A program made the translations under genes and the position numbers. 47,464 nucleotides of DNA from Variovorax soli NBRC 106424 (GTDB taxonomy: Bacteria > Pseudomonadota > Gammaproteobacteria > Burkholderiales > Burkholderiaceae_C), in the NCBI RefSeq assembly GCF_001591385.1, contig NZ_BCUU01000036.1, positions 1-47,464 of the forward strand. The letters run 5' to 3'. This document shows positions 9,164-17,700 of the stretch, one piece after another; position 1 is the first letter of the stretch, and every line of letters begins with the position of its first letter. A model generated the notes under the pieces. It saw only the letters and a list, made by a program, of their open reading frames with translations, ran no database searches and was not told the origin of the DNA.

Positions 9164-11500
9164 ATGACCACTCGTCGCAGCTTTCTTCAAAGCGCCACCG
9201 GCACCGGCCTTGCCGCCGCCACGCTGACTGCCTTTCCGCCCAGCATCCGCCGCGCCCTGGCCATTCCGGCGCATCGCGAAACGGGCACCATCAAGGACGT
9301 GAAGCACGTCGTTTTGCTGATGATGGAAAACAGGTCCTTCGACGGCTACTTCGGCACCTTCAAGGGCGTGCGCGGCTTCGGCGACCGCTTCGCCGTGCCG
9401 GCGCCCAACGGCAAGACCGTGTTCCACCAGACCTACACGAAGACCACGCCGCCCACCACCTACGTGCCCTACCACCTGGACGAGAGCAAGGGCAACGCGC
9501 AGCGCGCCGGCAGCACGCCGCACAGCTGGAATGACTCGCAGGCCGCGTGGGACCACGGCCGCATGTTCAAGTGGCCTGATTCGAAGAACCTGCTGTCGCT
9601 GGGCTATTACGAAGAAGCGGAAGTGACCTTCCAGCGCTCGCTGGCCGAGGCCTTCACGCTGTGCGACCACTACCACTGCGGCATGCACACCGGCACCATC
9701 GCCAACCGCCTGTTCTACTGGACCGGCACCAATGGCCCCAACGGCGTGAGCCCCATCGACGGCAGCCGCGTGGAAGTGGCGGCGCTGAACAACCAGTTCA
9801 ACGGCGGCAACGACATCGGCGCATCCACCGCCGGCTGGACCTGGACCACCTATGCAGACCGGCTGGAGCAGGCCGGCGTGAAGTGGAAGGTCTACCAGAG
9901 CCTGATCGACAACTACGGCTGCAACGAGATGATGAGCTTTCGCCACTGGCGCGCCGCCATCGAGCAGATGCCGGCTGCGCGCCGCCCGCTGTACGTGCCG
10001 GCCACCGACATCACGCAGCCGGTGACCGCTGCCGGCCCGTTCTACGACGCGGCCGTGGACGACGCGCTCAGCCCGCTGGCCAAGGGCTTTCACAACACCA
10101 TGCCCTACGGCTTCCTGGAGACCTTCCGCGAGGACATCCAGGCCGGCAGGCTGCCGCAGGTGTCGTGGATCATCGCGCCCTCGGTCTACAGCGAGCACCC
10201 CGGCCCGTCGAGCCCGGTGAAGGGCGGCTGGTACGTGCAGGAAGTGCTGGACGCGCTCACCGCCAACCCCGAGGTGTGGAGCAAGACCGTGCTGCTCATC
10301 AACTACGACGAGAACGACGGCTTCTTCGATCACCTGCCGTCGCCGTCGGCGCCCTCGCGCAATGCCGACGGCACGCTGGCCGGCGCCACCACCATGGCCG
10401 CGGCCGACGTGGCGGTGGAATACCACGACTACACGCCGGCCACGAGCAGCCAGCCGGCCAAGGACGGGCGGCCCTACGGCCCCGGCCCGCGCGTGCCGCT
10501 GTGGGTGGTCTCGCCCTGGAGCCGCGGCGGGTGGGTCAACTCGCAGGTGTGCGACCACACGTCGACGCTGATGTTCCTGGAGCAGGTGTTCGGCGTGAAG
10601 GAGCCGCAGATCAGCAACTACCGCCGCGCAGTGTGCAGCGACCTCACCAGCGCCTTCAACTTCGACCGCCCCAACGACGAGCCGCTGCCCACGCTGGCCG
10701 GCCGCAGCACCAAGGCCGAGGTGGATGCGCGCACCGCCGCGCAGCAGGCGCTGCCCAAGATCACGCCGCCCATCGACGCCGCGCTGCCCAGGCAGGCCAC
10801 CGGCGTGCGGCCCTCGCGCGCCTTGCCCTACGAGCTGCACACCAGCGCGCGCAGCGACGCGGCCGCCGGGCGCGTGCAGCTGCTGTTTGCCAACAGCGGC
10901 AAGGCGGCCGCCGTGTTCCATGTGTACGACAAGCTGCACCTGGCCGACCGCCTGCCGCGCCGCTTCATGGTCGAGCCCGGCAAGCAGCTGAACGACGACT
11001 GGAACGCGATGGCCGACGACGCCGGCCTGTACGACCTGTGGGTGCTGGGCCCCAACGGCTACCACCGCCAGTTCAAGGGCAACCTCAACACCCTGCGCGC
11101 CGGCGGTGCCGCAGCGCCCGAAATCCGCGTGGGCTACGACGTGAAGCGCGGCGAGCTGCTGCTGCAGCTGCGCAACGAAGGCGCGCGCGAATGCCGCTTC
11201 GCCGTGCAGTCGAACAAGGCCTACGCGCTGCCGCATCTGCTGGGCCCCGCCGGCCACAGCAATGCGCAGGACGGCAACAACGCCGGGCAGGGCCACGGCC
11301 GCGACGGCAGCTGGTCGGTGCGCGTGAACGGCGGCGAGGAGGCCACCATGCGCTGGCGCCTGGAGTCGAGCGGCCAGTGGTATGACTTTGCGGTGAACTG
11401 CGATGCGGATGCCGCCTTCTACCGGCGACTGGCCGGCCGGGTCGAGACCGGCCGCCATGCGGTGAGCGATCCGGCGATGGGCATGGCCGACCAGTTCTGA
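9164..11500 (+). CDS. plcN: Tat-exported phosphocholine-specific phospholipase C
   Basis: 778 aa. It hydrolyses phosphatidylcholine or sphingomyelin outside the cytoplasm, releasing phosphocholine (family knowledge). The N-terminus RRSFLQ is a twin-arginine motif followed by a hydrophobic stretch. The catalytic phosphoesterase domain begins VKHVVLLMMENRSFDGYFG, the ENRSFD motif of the PLC/acid phosphatase family. The last ~250 residues hold two C-terminal repeats of the type found in Pseudomonas PlcH/PlcN, the first starting near LPYELHTSARSD and the second near IRVGYDVKRGELLL. The length matches non-haemolytic PlcN-type enzymes, but substrate preference cannot be decided here. It follows the small lipoprotein gene. 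Confidence 0.93.
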   Translation: MTTRRSFLQSATGTGLAAATLTAFPPSIRRALAIPAHRETGTIKDVKHVVLLMMENRSFDGYFGTFKGVRGFGDRFAVPAPNGKTVFHQTYTKTTPPTTYVPYHLDESKGNAQRAGSTPHSWNDSQAAWDHGRMFKWPDSKNLLSLGYYEEAEVTFQRSLAEAFTLCDHYHCGMHTGTIANRLFYWTGTNGPNGVSPIDGSRVEVAALNNQFNGGNDIGASTAGWTWTTYADRLEQAGVKWKVYQSLIDNYGCNEMMSFRHWRAAIEQMPAARRPLYVPATDITQPVTAAGPFYDAAVDDALSPLAKGFHNTMPYGFLETFREDIQAGRLPQVSWIIAPSVYSEHPGPSSPVKGGWYVQEVLDALTANPEVWSKTVLLINYDENDGFFDHLPSPSAPSRNADGTLAGATTMAAADVAVEYHDYTPATSSQPAKDGRPYGPGPRVPLWVVSPWSRGGWVNSQVCDHTSTLMFLEQVFGVKEPQISNYRRAVCSDLTSAFNFDRPNDEPLPTLAGRSTKAEVDARTAAQQALPKITPPIDAALPRQATGVRPSRALPYELHTSARSDAAAGRVQLLFANSGKAAAVFHVYDKLHLADRLPRRFMVEPGKQLNDDWNAMADDAGLYDLWVLGPNGYHRQFKGNLNTLRAGGAAAPEIRVGYDVKRGELLLQLRNEGARECRFAVQSNKAYALPHLLGPAGHSNAQDGNNAGQGHGRDGSWSVRVNGGEEATMRWRLESSGQWYDFAVNCDADAAFYRRLAGRVETGRHAVSDPAMGMADQF

Positions 11501-11552
11501 TGGTCGGCGGGCGCGCGGTTCTGCTGCTGCGCGCCCGGCAAGCCGGCAGTGT

Positions 11553-12194
11553 TCAGCGCCAGCCGGCCGCCTTGAGCTTGTCGGCCAGCTGCTGCGCCAT
11601 GGCGGCGTAGCCCTGCGCATTGGCATGGATGCGGTCGGACCGCAGCGCCGCGTCGGACAGCACGGTGGAATACACGTCCGGGATCAGCAGCGCCTTCTCG
11701 GCGGCCGCCACCTCTGCGTAGAAGCCGGCGTCGCTCAGCGACCCGGCTGCGGCGCGCCATGCCTCCGGGGCCGGCGTGGCGATCAGGGCGACATACGGCG
11801 TGTGCGCCAGTGCGGCGCGCACGATGGCGGCCACGTTGTCGCGGGTGGCCTGCTGCGGCACGCCGCGCAGCATGTCGTTGCCGCCGATGCCCACCAGCAC
11901 GGCGTCGTAGCTGTTGGCTGCGAGCAGGGCCGACAGGCGCTGCAGCGCGCCGGCCGAGGTGTCGCCATTGACGCCTTCGTTGTCGACCTGCCAGCCTGTG
12001 AGCCCTGCCAGCAGGGCGGGCCAGGCCTGTTCTGGCATCGCGCCATAGCCCACGGTGAGGCTGTCGCCCAGGGCCAGCACGCGTGCGCCGGGTTTCAGGG
12101 CCGTGGCGGCAGAAGTTGGTTGGCGTTTGCCGCAGGCCGCCACGAGGGCCAGCGCCGGAGCGAGCAGGAGCAGGTGTCGTCGTCGTCGGTTCAT
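11553..12194 (-). CDS. SGNH-family lipoprotein esterase (TesA/arylesterase-like)
   Basis: 213-aa envelope hydrolase. Its N-terminus MNRRRRHLLLLAPALALVAAC is a lipoprotein signal with Cys21. The SGNH blocks are GDSLT (Ser45), a Gly-rich block II region (NEGVNGDTS), GIGGND (Gly104, Asn106), and DRIH (Asp187, His190), so the catalytic set is complete. Relatives are lysophospholipase/thioesterase I-type enzymes acting on esters and thioesters. An upstream in-frame start is possible, but the chosen ATG gives a normal signal peptide. It is convergent with the phospholipase C gene. Confidence 0.9.
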   Translation of the reverse strand: MNRRRRHLLLLAPALALVAACGKRQPTSAATALKPGARVLALGDSLTVGYGAMPEQAWPALLAGLTGWQVDNEGVNGDTSAGALQRLSALLAANSYDAVLVGIGGNDMLRGVPQQATRDNVAAIVRAALAHTPYVALIATPAPEAWRAAAGSLSDAGFYAEVAAAEKALLIPDVYSTVLSDAALRSDRIHANAQGYAAMAQQLADKLKAAGWR

Positions 12195-12233
12195 CGGGCG
12201 CGAAGGTAGCACGCGGCGGGTACAGTCGATTCA

Positions 12234-12635
12234 ATGGGCTTTCTCGACACGAGCCGCGCCTGGGCGCGCCAAATCAAGCGCGACGTGATGACGCTGTGGT
12301 TCGCCCGCTCGCACCCCGCCACGCCGTGGTACGCCAAGGCCATGGGCGCCTTCGTCGTGGCTTATGCGCTCAGCCCCATCGACCTGATTCCGGACTTCAT
12401 TCCGGTGCTCGGGTACCTGGACGACGTCATCCTGCTGCCCGTGCTGATCTGGCTCACCGTGCGGATGCTGCCGCCGGAGGTCTTGCAGGATTCGCGCAGC
12501 CAGGCGGAGCAGTGGATGGCGGACAAGGCATCGAAGCCGCGCAGCCTGGCGGGCGCCGTGGCCATCGCTCTGATCTGGCTGGCGGTGGCCGTGATGCTCC
12601 TGCTGTGGGGATGGAAGCTGTCTGGCATCATGTAG
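12234..12635 (+). CDS. DUF1232 (YkvA-type) membrane protein
   Basis: 133 aa. The conserved core ALSPIDLIPDFIPVLGYLDD at about 43-62 is the DUF1232 signature, followed by a hydrophobic segment (VILLPVLIWL). A second hydrophobic helix lies near the C-terminus (ALIWLAVAVMLLLWGW). The family is widespread and of unknown function. It is divergent from the SGNH esterase with about 40 bp between the starts. Confidence 0.88.
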   Translation: MGFLDTSRAWARQIKRDVMTLWFARSHPATPWYAKAMGAFVVAYALSPIDLIPDFIPVLGYLDDVILLPVLIWLTVRMLPPEVLQDSRSQAEQWMADKASKPRSLAGAVAIALIWLAVAVMLLLWGWKLSGIM

Positions 12636-12673
12636 CACGAAGTAACTAACCTGGCGCCGCCGGCGTGCTCATC

Positions 12674-13231
12674 ATGAAACTGTTCAGGTCCTTGTTCGGC
12701 AATGCTTCGCCCCCCACGGTACCGAACCCGACGAGCCCCGATGCGCAGCCGCTGCCCCTGGCGCACTACCTGGCGCAGGCGATCCGCGGCAGCGGCAAGC
12801 TCACGCCGCGCGGCGAATCGGTGATGGCGGAATACTTGCAGCAGTTTGCCCAGGCGCCGGGCCTGCAGATCGACCAGCGCCAGGCGCGCGCCAAGGAAGA
12901 AGCCGACCTGGCGCTGAACATCCGCGCCGCCGAGCTGTTGCGTGCCCCCTTGTCACCGCGCCGCACGCTGGCCGCCTTTGCGGACGAGCTGCACAGGAAC
13001 GCGATGCTGCACAAGGCCCGCCATGACGCCGTGGTCAATATGCGCGGGTTCTGCAGCGAGATGATGCTGACGCTGGCTCACACCGGTGACGAGTGCGCCT
13101 GGTGCCGCGAGAACGAGGGCCGGCGCTTTTCGGTGCAGGACGATCCGAATGCGTTGCTGGCCGGGCACTGCAGCTGCGCGCCGTATTCGTCGAGCACGTT
13201 CTATCCGGCCATCAAAGCGTTCGACGCTTAG
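12674..13231 (+). CDS. Hypothetical protein with Mu-F-like C-terminal Cys/His motif
   Basis: 185 aa with no signal peptide. The N-terminal half is helical and Gln/Arg/Ala-rich. The C-terminus reads ECAWCRENEGRRFSVQDD, then AGHCSCAPYSSSTFYP. The spacing CxxC...GRxF...HCxC resembles the C-terminal motif of phage minor head proteins of the SPP1 gp7/Mu gpF type, usually CxxCxxxxGxxF...HPNCRC. No other phage gene is nearby, so this may be a domesticated or independently used metal-binding fold. Start at 12674; an in-frame start at 12665 is possible. Confidence 0.6.
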   Translation: MKLFRSLFGNASPPTVPNPTSPDAQPLPLAHYLAQAIRGSGKLTPRGESVMAEYLQQFAQAPGLQIDQRQARAKEEADLALNIRAAELLRAPLSPRRTLAAFADELHRNAMLHKARHDAVVNMRGFCSEMMLTLAHTGDECAWCRENEGRRFSVQDDPNALLAGHCSCAPYSSSTFYPAIKAFDA

Positions 13232-13240
13232 CCGCTCGCG

Positions 13241-14170
13241 TCAAGCCAACTCGCCAGCCGCTTCCTCGATCAGCTCGCCAATCAGGTCCGCCATCCGCCG
13301 CACGCGCGGCGAGCGCCGCACGTCGGGGTGCACCACGCACCAGATCTCGCGCGACACGGGCGCGTCCAATCCCGGCATCTCGACCAGCCCGCCGTCCGGC
13401 CGTGCAAGGAAGCTCGGCAGCATCGCGAGCCCGAGGCCCGCGCGGCAGGCGCGGTGCACCGCGGCCAGGTCGTTGCTGCGCAGCACGAAAGGCCGGTGGT
13501 CGGCAACCTTCGCCAGCACCTGCTGGTGCGGCACGTCGCCCAGCGGCTCGCCGTAGCCGAGGAACTGCCATTCCGTCTGCGGGCGCGACTGCCACTCCGG
13601 CGCCGCATAGAGCCGAAAGCCCAGGCTGCCGAGCTTGCGGGCGGCCAGGCCCGGCTCTTGCGGACGCATGAAGCGAAGCGACAGGTCCGCCTCGCGGCGA
13701 TGCAGATTGGCCGTACGGAACTCGCCCACCAGGTCCAGCTCGATGCCCTGCCATTGCGCCGCCCGGCCGGCGAGCCGGGGCACGAGGAACTGGCTCGCGA
13801 ACATCGGCGGTGCCGAGATGCGCACCCGCCCATCGAGGCCCGAGGTCGACGCTGCGGCGCGGCTGAACGCGAGGGCCTGCTGCTCGAGCTGCTGCGCGGG
13901 CTCGACCAGCGCTTCGCCTTCGCGGGTCAAGGCCCAGCTGCGCGGCAGCCGGTCGAACAGGCGCACGCCCAGGCTCGATTCGAGTGCGCCGACCCGGCGC
14001 GCCACGGTGGAGTGTTCCACCTTCAATGTTCTTGCGGCGCCCGAGAGGCTCCCGTCGCGCGCCACGGCGAGGAAGAAGCGCACGTCGTCCCATGCGGCAG
14101 GCGCGGCGGGTGATGAAGCAGCGGGTGCCGGATCGACGGTGGTGTTTTTCTGCACAACCCTTGGGCGCAA
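13241..14170 (-). CDS. LysR-family transcriptional regulator
   Basis: 309 aa. The winged helix-turn-helix lies at about residues 27-85 (VRFFLAVARDGSLSGAARTL, then HSTVARRVGALESSLGVRLFDRL). A LysR substrate-binding domain follows with ISAPPMFASQFLVPRLA. A roughly 25-residue Pro/Ala-rich N-terminal extension precedes the HTH, so the true start may be a little downstream. It is divergent from the GlcG-like gene with 83 bp between starts, the usual arrangement for a LysR target. Confidence 0.93.
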   Translation of the reverse strand: MRPRVVQKNTTVDPAPAASSPAAPAAWDDVRFFLAVARDGSLSGAARTLKVEHSTVARRVGALESSLGVRLFDRLPRSWALTREGEALVEPAQQLEQQALAFSRAAASTSGLDGRVRISAPPMFASQFLVPRLAGRAAQWQGIELDLVGEFRTANLHRREADLSLRFMRPQEPGLAARKLGSLGFRLYAAPEWQSRPQTEWQFLGYGEPLGDVPHQQVLAKVADHRPFVLRSNDLAAVHRACRAGLGLAMLPSFLARPDGGLVEMPGLDAPVSREIWCVVHPDVRRSPRVRRMADLIGELIEEAAGELA

Positions 14171-14253
14171 ATCGGGAATTGGCGGCGAGTCTATCGATTC
14201 CTACCATCCGCGGCGTTCTTCATCACCTTCCTTCGAAAGAGAGAGTTCATCGC

Positions 14254-14718
14254 ATGACTGCAGCCGCAACTTCAACAACGACAACAGCAGCAACAACGAG
14301 CAATCCGGTCGTCCGCTACGGTCCGCCGATCTCGCTCGCCCTGGCGCAGCGGGTGGCGTCGGCCGCGCAAGCCGAGGCCCAGCGCAACGGTTGGCCCATG
14401 GTGATCGCCGTGATGGACAGCAGCGCCAACCTGGTCGTGCTGCACAAGATGGATCACGCGCAGACGGGCAGTATCGACATCGCGCAGCAGAAGGCCGAGA
14501 GCGCCGTGCGCTTCAAGCGGCCCACCAAGGCCTTCGAGGAGGCGCTGACCCAGGGCGGCCTGCATCTGCGCCTGCTGGCGACGCAGCGCGCCATTCCGCT
14601 CGAAGGCGGACTGCCGCTCATTGTCGACGGCCAGCTGGTCGGTGCCATCGGCGTGTCGGGCATGCAGTCGACGCAGGATGCGCAGGTCGCTGCGGAAGGC
14701 GTCAAGGCGCTGGGCTGA
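14254..14718 (+). CDS. GlcG/HbpS-like heme-binding family protein
   Basis: 154 aa. After a Thr/Ala-rich N-terminus the domain runs from ISLALAQRVASAAQAEAQ through GWPMVIAVMDSSANLVVLHKMD and IAQQKAESAVRF to GGLPLIVDGQLVGAIGVSG, the layout of the GlcG/HbpS (PF03928) fold. Members bind heme or small organics or accompany catabolic operons; the role here is unknown. No signal peptide is present, so it should be cytoplasmic. Divergence from the LysR gene suggests that regulator controls it. Confidence 0.85.
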   Translation: MTAAATSTTTTAATTSNPVVRYGPPISLALAQRVASAAQAEAQRNGWPMVIAVMDSSANLVVLHKMDHAQTGSIDIAQQKAESAVRFKRPTKAFEEALTQGGLHLRLLATQRAIPLEGGLPLIVDGQLVGAIGVSGMQSTQDAQVAAEGVKALG

Positions 14719-14785
14719 CCAAGCGAAGTGGGGCGCGGTTCAGCGGAGGCGGGGGCAGGGCGCATGCATCGCTGAAAATTGCTGC

Positions 14786-15544
14786 ATGCCCCACGCCGTA
14801 TCCCGCCTGCGCACCGCGCGCCTGGCACGCAGCACCCAGCCGCTTTTCGCCCATGGCGGCTTCAAGAGCGAACGCTGCGCGAACTGCCGCCTGGCGCCTA
14901 CCCATTGCATGTGCGCCTTGCGCCCAACGCTTGCCAACACGCGCGCCGGTGTGTGCCTGCTCATGGCCGACATCGAGCCGCTCAAGCCCACCAACACCGG
15001 CTGGCTGGTCGCCGATGTGGTGCCCGACACCTTTGCCTTCAGCTGGTCGCGCACAGAACCCGACCCCGAGCTCCTGGCCCTACTGGACGATCCGCAGTGG
15101 CAACCCTATGTGGTGTTTCCGGGCCAGTACGTGGCGCCCGGGCGGGTGGTGCATGACGTTGCCGGCCATGCCGAAGAAAAGCGCCCGCTGTTCGTGCTGC
15201 TGGATGCGACCTGGACCGAGGCGCGCAAGATGTTTCGCAGAAGCCCTTACCTGGACCGGTTCCCGGTGCTGAGCCTGGAGGCGGGGCAGGTATCGCAATA
15301 CAAGCTGCGCCGCTCCGGGCGCGATGGTCACTTGTGCACCAGCGAGGTGGCCGCGCTGTGCATGGGGCTGGCGGGCGAGCCAGTTGCCGGCCAGGCGCTG
15401 GAGGCTTACCTGGCGGTGTTCACGCATCACTATGTGCAGGCGAAGAACCAGCAGCCGGTTGCGTGGGAGGGTGCTGCGCACCAGCGCTTGCGCGAGGTCT
15501 TGCGAGGGCGAGGACAGGCTCCTTGCGCAGGCGGCAGTGGTTGA
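14786..15544 (+). CDS. tapT: tRNA-uridine aminocarboxypropyltransferase (DTW domain)
   Basis: 252 aa. TapT (YfiP) places a 3-amino-3-carboxypropyl group from SAM on uridine 47 of certain tRNAs. The four-Cys N-terminal cluster is visible at C31, C34, C41 and C43. The stretch CLLMADIEPLKPTNTGWL and later PDTFAFSWSRTEP align by eye with E. coli YfiP. The family motif D-A-T-W is at 140-143, followed by EARKMFRRSPYLD. The ATG at 14786 lies 67 bp after the GlcG-like gene. Confidence 0.9.
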   Translation: MPHAVSRLRTARLARSTQPLFAHGGFKSERCANCRLAPTHCMCALRPTLANTRAGVCLLMADIEPLKPTNTGWLVADVVPDTFAFSWSRTEPDPELLALLDDPQWQPYVVFPGQYVAPGRVVHDVAGHAEEKRPLFVLLDATWTEARKMFRRSPYLDRFPVLSLEAGQVSQYKLRRSGRDGHLCTSEVAALCMGLAGEPVAGQALEAYLAVFTHHYVQAKNQQPVAWEGAAHQRLREVLRGRGQAPCAGGSG

Positions 15545-15729
15545 AGCCGGTGATGTCGCGGCGTGTATCCATTGCCAACACATCCACGGCCTTTCATGTA
15601 TGGGCGGCGCACATTGTCGCGGCACCCGCAATCTTCAAGACTGCCCTGGGGAACCGCCACACCTTCCGGGCGCCGGCGCTCCCGGACCTTGGCGGCAACC
15701 TTCTGCCGTAGAACAAACAGGAGTGAGAC

Positions 15730-17526
15730 ATGAAATCAAGCATATTGAGATCAGTCACCGTCGCGCTGGTCGCGTCGACGACATTGAGTGTCGGCCTGAC
15801 CGGTTGCGGCGGTGGCGGCGGCGGTGGCGGTTTCGATGACGCCGGCGCCAGCACGGCCAAGCCAACTCCCCCGCAGATTCGCAAGACCCAATTCGGACAG
15901 ATTGAAGGCGTGACGTCCGCCGACGGGGCGACCGCCGTATGGCTCGGTGTTCCCTTCGCCGAACCGCCGGTGGGGACGCTTCGATGGCAGCCCCCGCAGG
16001 ATCCGACCCCTTGGAGAGGCGTCAAGCCGACCAGGGACTATGCAGAGGCGTGCACGCAGATCGGCGGCATCTTCAGTCCGCCACCCAGGGGCAAGGACTA
16101 TTCCGCGATCACCGACAACTTCTACAAGCCCATGGGCTCCGAGGACTGTCTCTATCTGAACATCTGGGCCCCCACGGGCGCCCGAGGCGACCGGGCGAAG
16201 CTGCCGGTCATCGTCTATATCCACGGGGGAAGCAACGTCGTCGGCGGCGCGACGGACCCCCTGACGGCAGGCGGCAACCTGGCGAAAAGTGCCAACGCGG
16301 TCGTGGTGACCGTCGCGTACCGGCTGGGCATGATGGGCTGGTTCGCCCATCCCGCCTTCGACACGGGCGATGCTGTCAGGGACTCCGGCAACTTTGCCGT
16401 GCTGGATCTGATCCAGTCCTTGAAGTTCGTGAAGAACAACATCGAGAACTTCGGCGGCGATCCCGACAACGTGACGATCATGGGCCAGTCGGCCGGCTCC
16501 ACGAACGTCAATGCCCTGATCGTGTCGCCGATGGCGGCTGGCCTCTTCCACAAGGCGGTTTCCCTCAGCGGCGGAATCGGCGGCAGCTCCAAGACCGCCG
16601 CGGTGAACAAGTCCAACGCCATCATCAACGCGATGCTGATCAAGGACGGACTGGCCAGCGACAAGGCGTCGGCCGATGCGTATCGCATGGGCCAGAGCAA
16701 CGAATGGATCAGGAACTACCTGATGACCAAGAGTGCCGCCGAACTCTACGGCCTGCAGGTCGATCCCACGGGAGGCAAGTTCGGCACCGGCTCGCGTACC
16801 TTCGAGCCGGGGTCGACGACGGCGACGCTCTGGGGAACGGTGGCGCCGATTTCGGATGGCACCGTGATGCCGGCGAACTCGGCTGGCGCGGTCAGGGCCG
16901 GGACGTTCAACAAGGTGCCGATCCTGGTCGGCAACACGGCGGAGGAAGGAAAGCTCTTCTCGGCCGCGTTCAAGATCGATGATTACACGCGCGTCAGGTG
17001 GATGAATGAAACCTTTCTCGGGACGATCTCGGGCCTTCGGTTCCAGGACATCATCGACGGCACGATCATCTCGCCGCTGACCGTGGAGAACTACAACATC
17101 TACGCGCAGAACAATGCGAACCGCGTGGTCCCCGGTCCGAGCATCACCACGGCGACCTTCTGGGCCTTGTCGGATTCGAGCAGCACGGCCTACTACGGGC
17201 AGGTGCCCTTGTACGCCTACAACTTCAGATGGAAGCAGCAGCCGGCTCCGTGGAACGATGTCTATGGTGCGTGGCATGCCGGCGACCTGTCGTTCATCTT
17301 CGGCAATTTCGGCGTGAACCTGAATTCCTTCGGGTACAGCAAGGCGAACGAACCTGGAAGACTGGCGCTCACCAGTCTCATGCAGCAGTCTGTCTCGGCA
17401 TTCATCAGAACGGGCAACCCCAACAACAGCGCCCTCGGCGCGACGTGGGATCAGTGGACGCCGACGGCTCCCGTGAGAATGCAGTTCGACGCGACGCTCG
17501 AGCAGGCATCGGCAACGCAGCAGTGA
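15730..17526 (+). CDS. Type-B carboxylesterase lipoprotein
   Basis: 598-aa secreted or membrane-anchored esterase. The signal peptide ends in a lipobox (VGLTGC), followed by an unusual run of eight Gly residues as a spacer. Type-B signatures are all present: EDCLYLNIWAP, the oxyanion HGG in VYIHGG, and DPDNVTIMGQSAGS with nucleophile Ser254. A His candidate is in GAWHAGDLSFIF near the C-terminus. The substrate is unknown; relatives hydrolyse short- to medium-chain esters. The 185-bp upstream gap shows no gene. A GAGTGAGAC purine sequence precedes the ATG. Confidence 0.92.
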   Translation: MKSSILRSVTVALVASTTLSVGLTGCGGGGGGGGFDDAGASTAKPTPPQIRKTQFGQIEGVTSADGATAVWLGVPFAEPPVGTLRWQPPQDPTPWRGVKPTRDYAEACTQIGGIFSPPPRGKDYSAITDNFYKPMGSEDCLYLNIWAPTGARGDRAKLPVIVYIHGGSNVVGGATDPLTAGGNLAKSANAVVVTVAYRLGMMGWFAHPAFDTGDAVRDSGNFAVLDLIQSLKFVKNNIENFGGDPDNVTIMGQSAGSTNVNALIVSPMAAGLFHKAVSLSGGIGGSSKTAAVNKSNAIINAMLIKDGLASDKASADAYRMGQSNEWIRNYLMTKSAAELYGLQVDPTGGKFGTGSRTFEPGSTTATLWGTVAPISDGTVMPANSAGAVRAGTFNKVPILVGNTAEEGKLFSAAFKIDDYTRVRWMNETFLGTISGLRFQDIIDGTIISPLTVENYNIYAQNNANRVVPGPSITTATFWALSDSSSTAYYGQVPLYAYNFRWKQQPAPWNDVYGAWHAGDLSFIFGNFGVNLNSFGYSKANEPGRLALTSLMQQSVSAFIRTGNPNNSALGATWDQWTPTAPVRMQFDATLEQASATQQ

Positions 17527-17537
17527 GGGAGATTGCT

Positions 17538-17553
17538 CCGGGGCGCACCCCGG
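17538..17553 (+). terminator. Possible terminator hairpin after the carboxylesterase
   Basis: CCGGGG-CGCA-CCCCGG hairpin 12 bp after the stop codon. It has no U-tract behind it, so intrinsic termination is doubtful. Confidence 0.3.
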
Positions 17554-17700
17554 GGCTGCCGTGCTGCCGCATGCAGGCTCTGCTCTTTTGACATGCAGGG
17601 CACGAAGACCGCTTCAGCGGCGCTCACCCGGCGTGTGCGATAGTCTCGCCCCTTCGCCGAGACACCCGGCCCCTCTATTCGCCCGCCACCGGAGTATGTG

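Noticed and set aside
8888..11626. Long minus-strand frame opposite phospholipase C
   Set aside because: Shadow of the phospholipase gene with His/Arg/Gly-rich composition and no domain.
15545..15729. Small gene between tapT and the carboxylesterase
   Set aside because: No frame with a ribosome-binding site and plausible protein composition was found.
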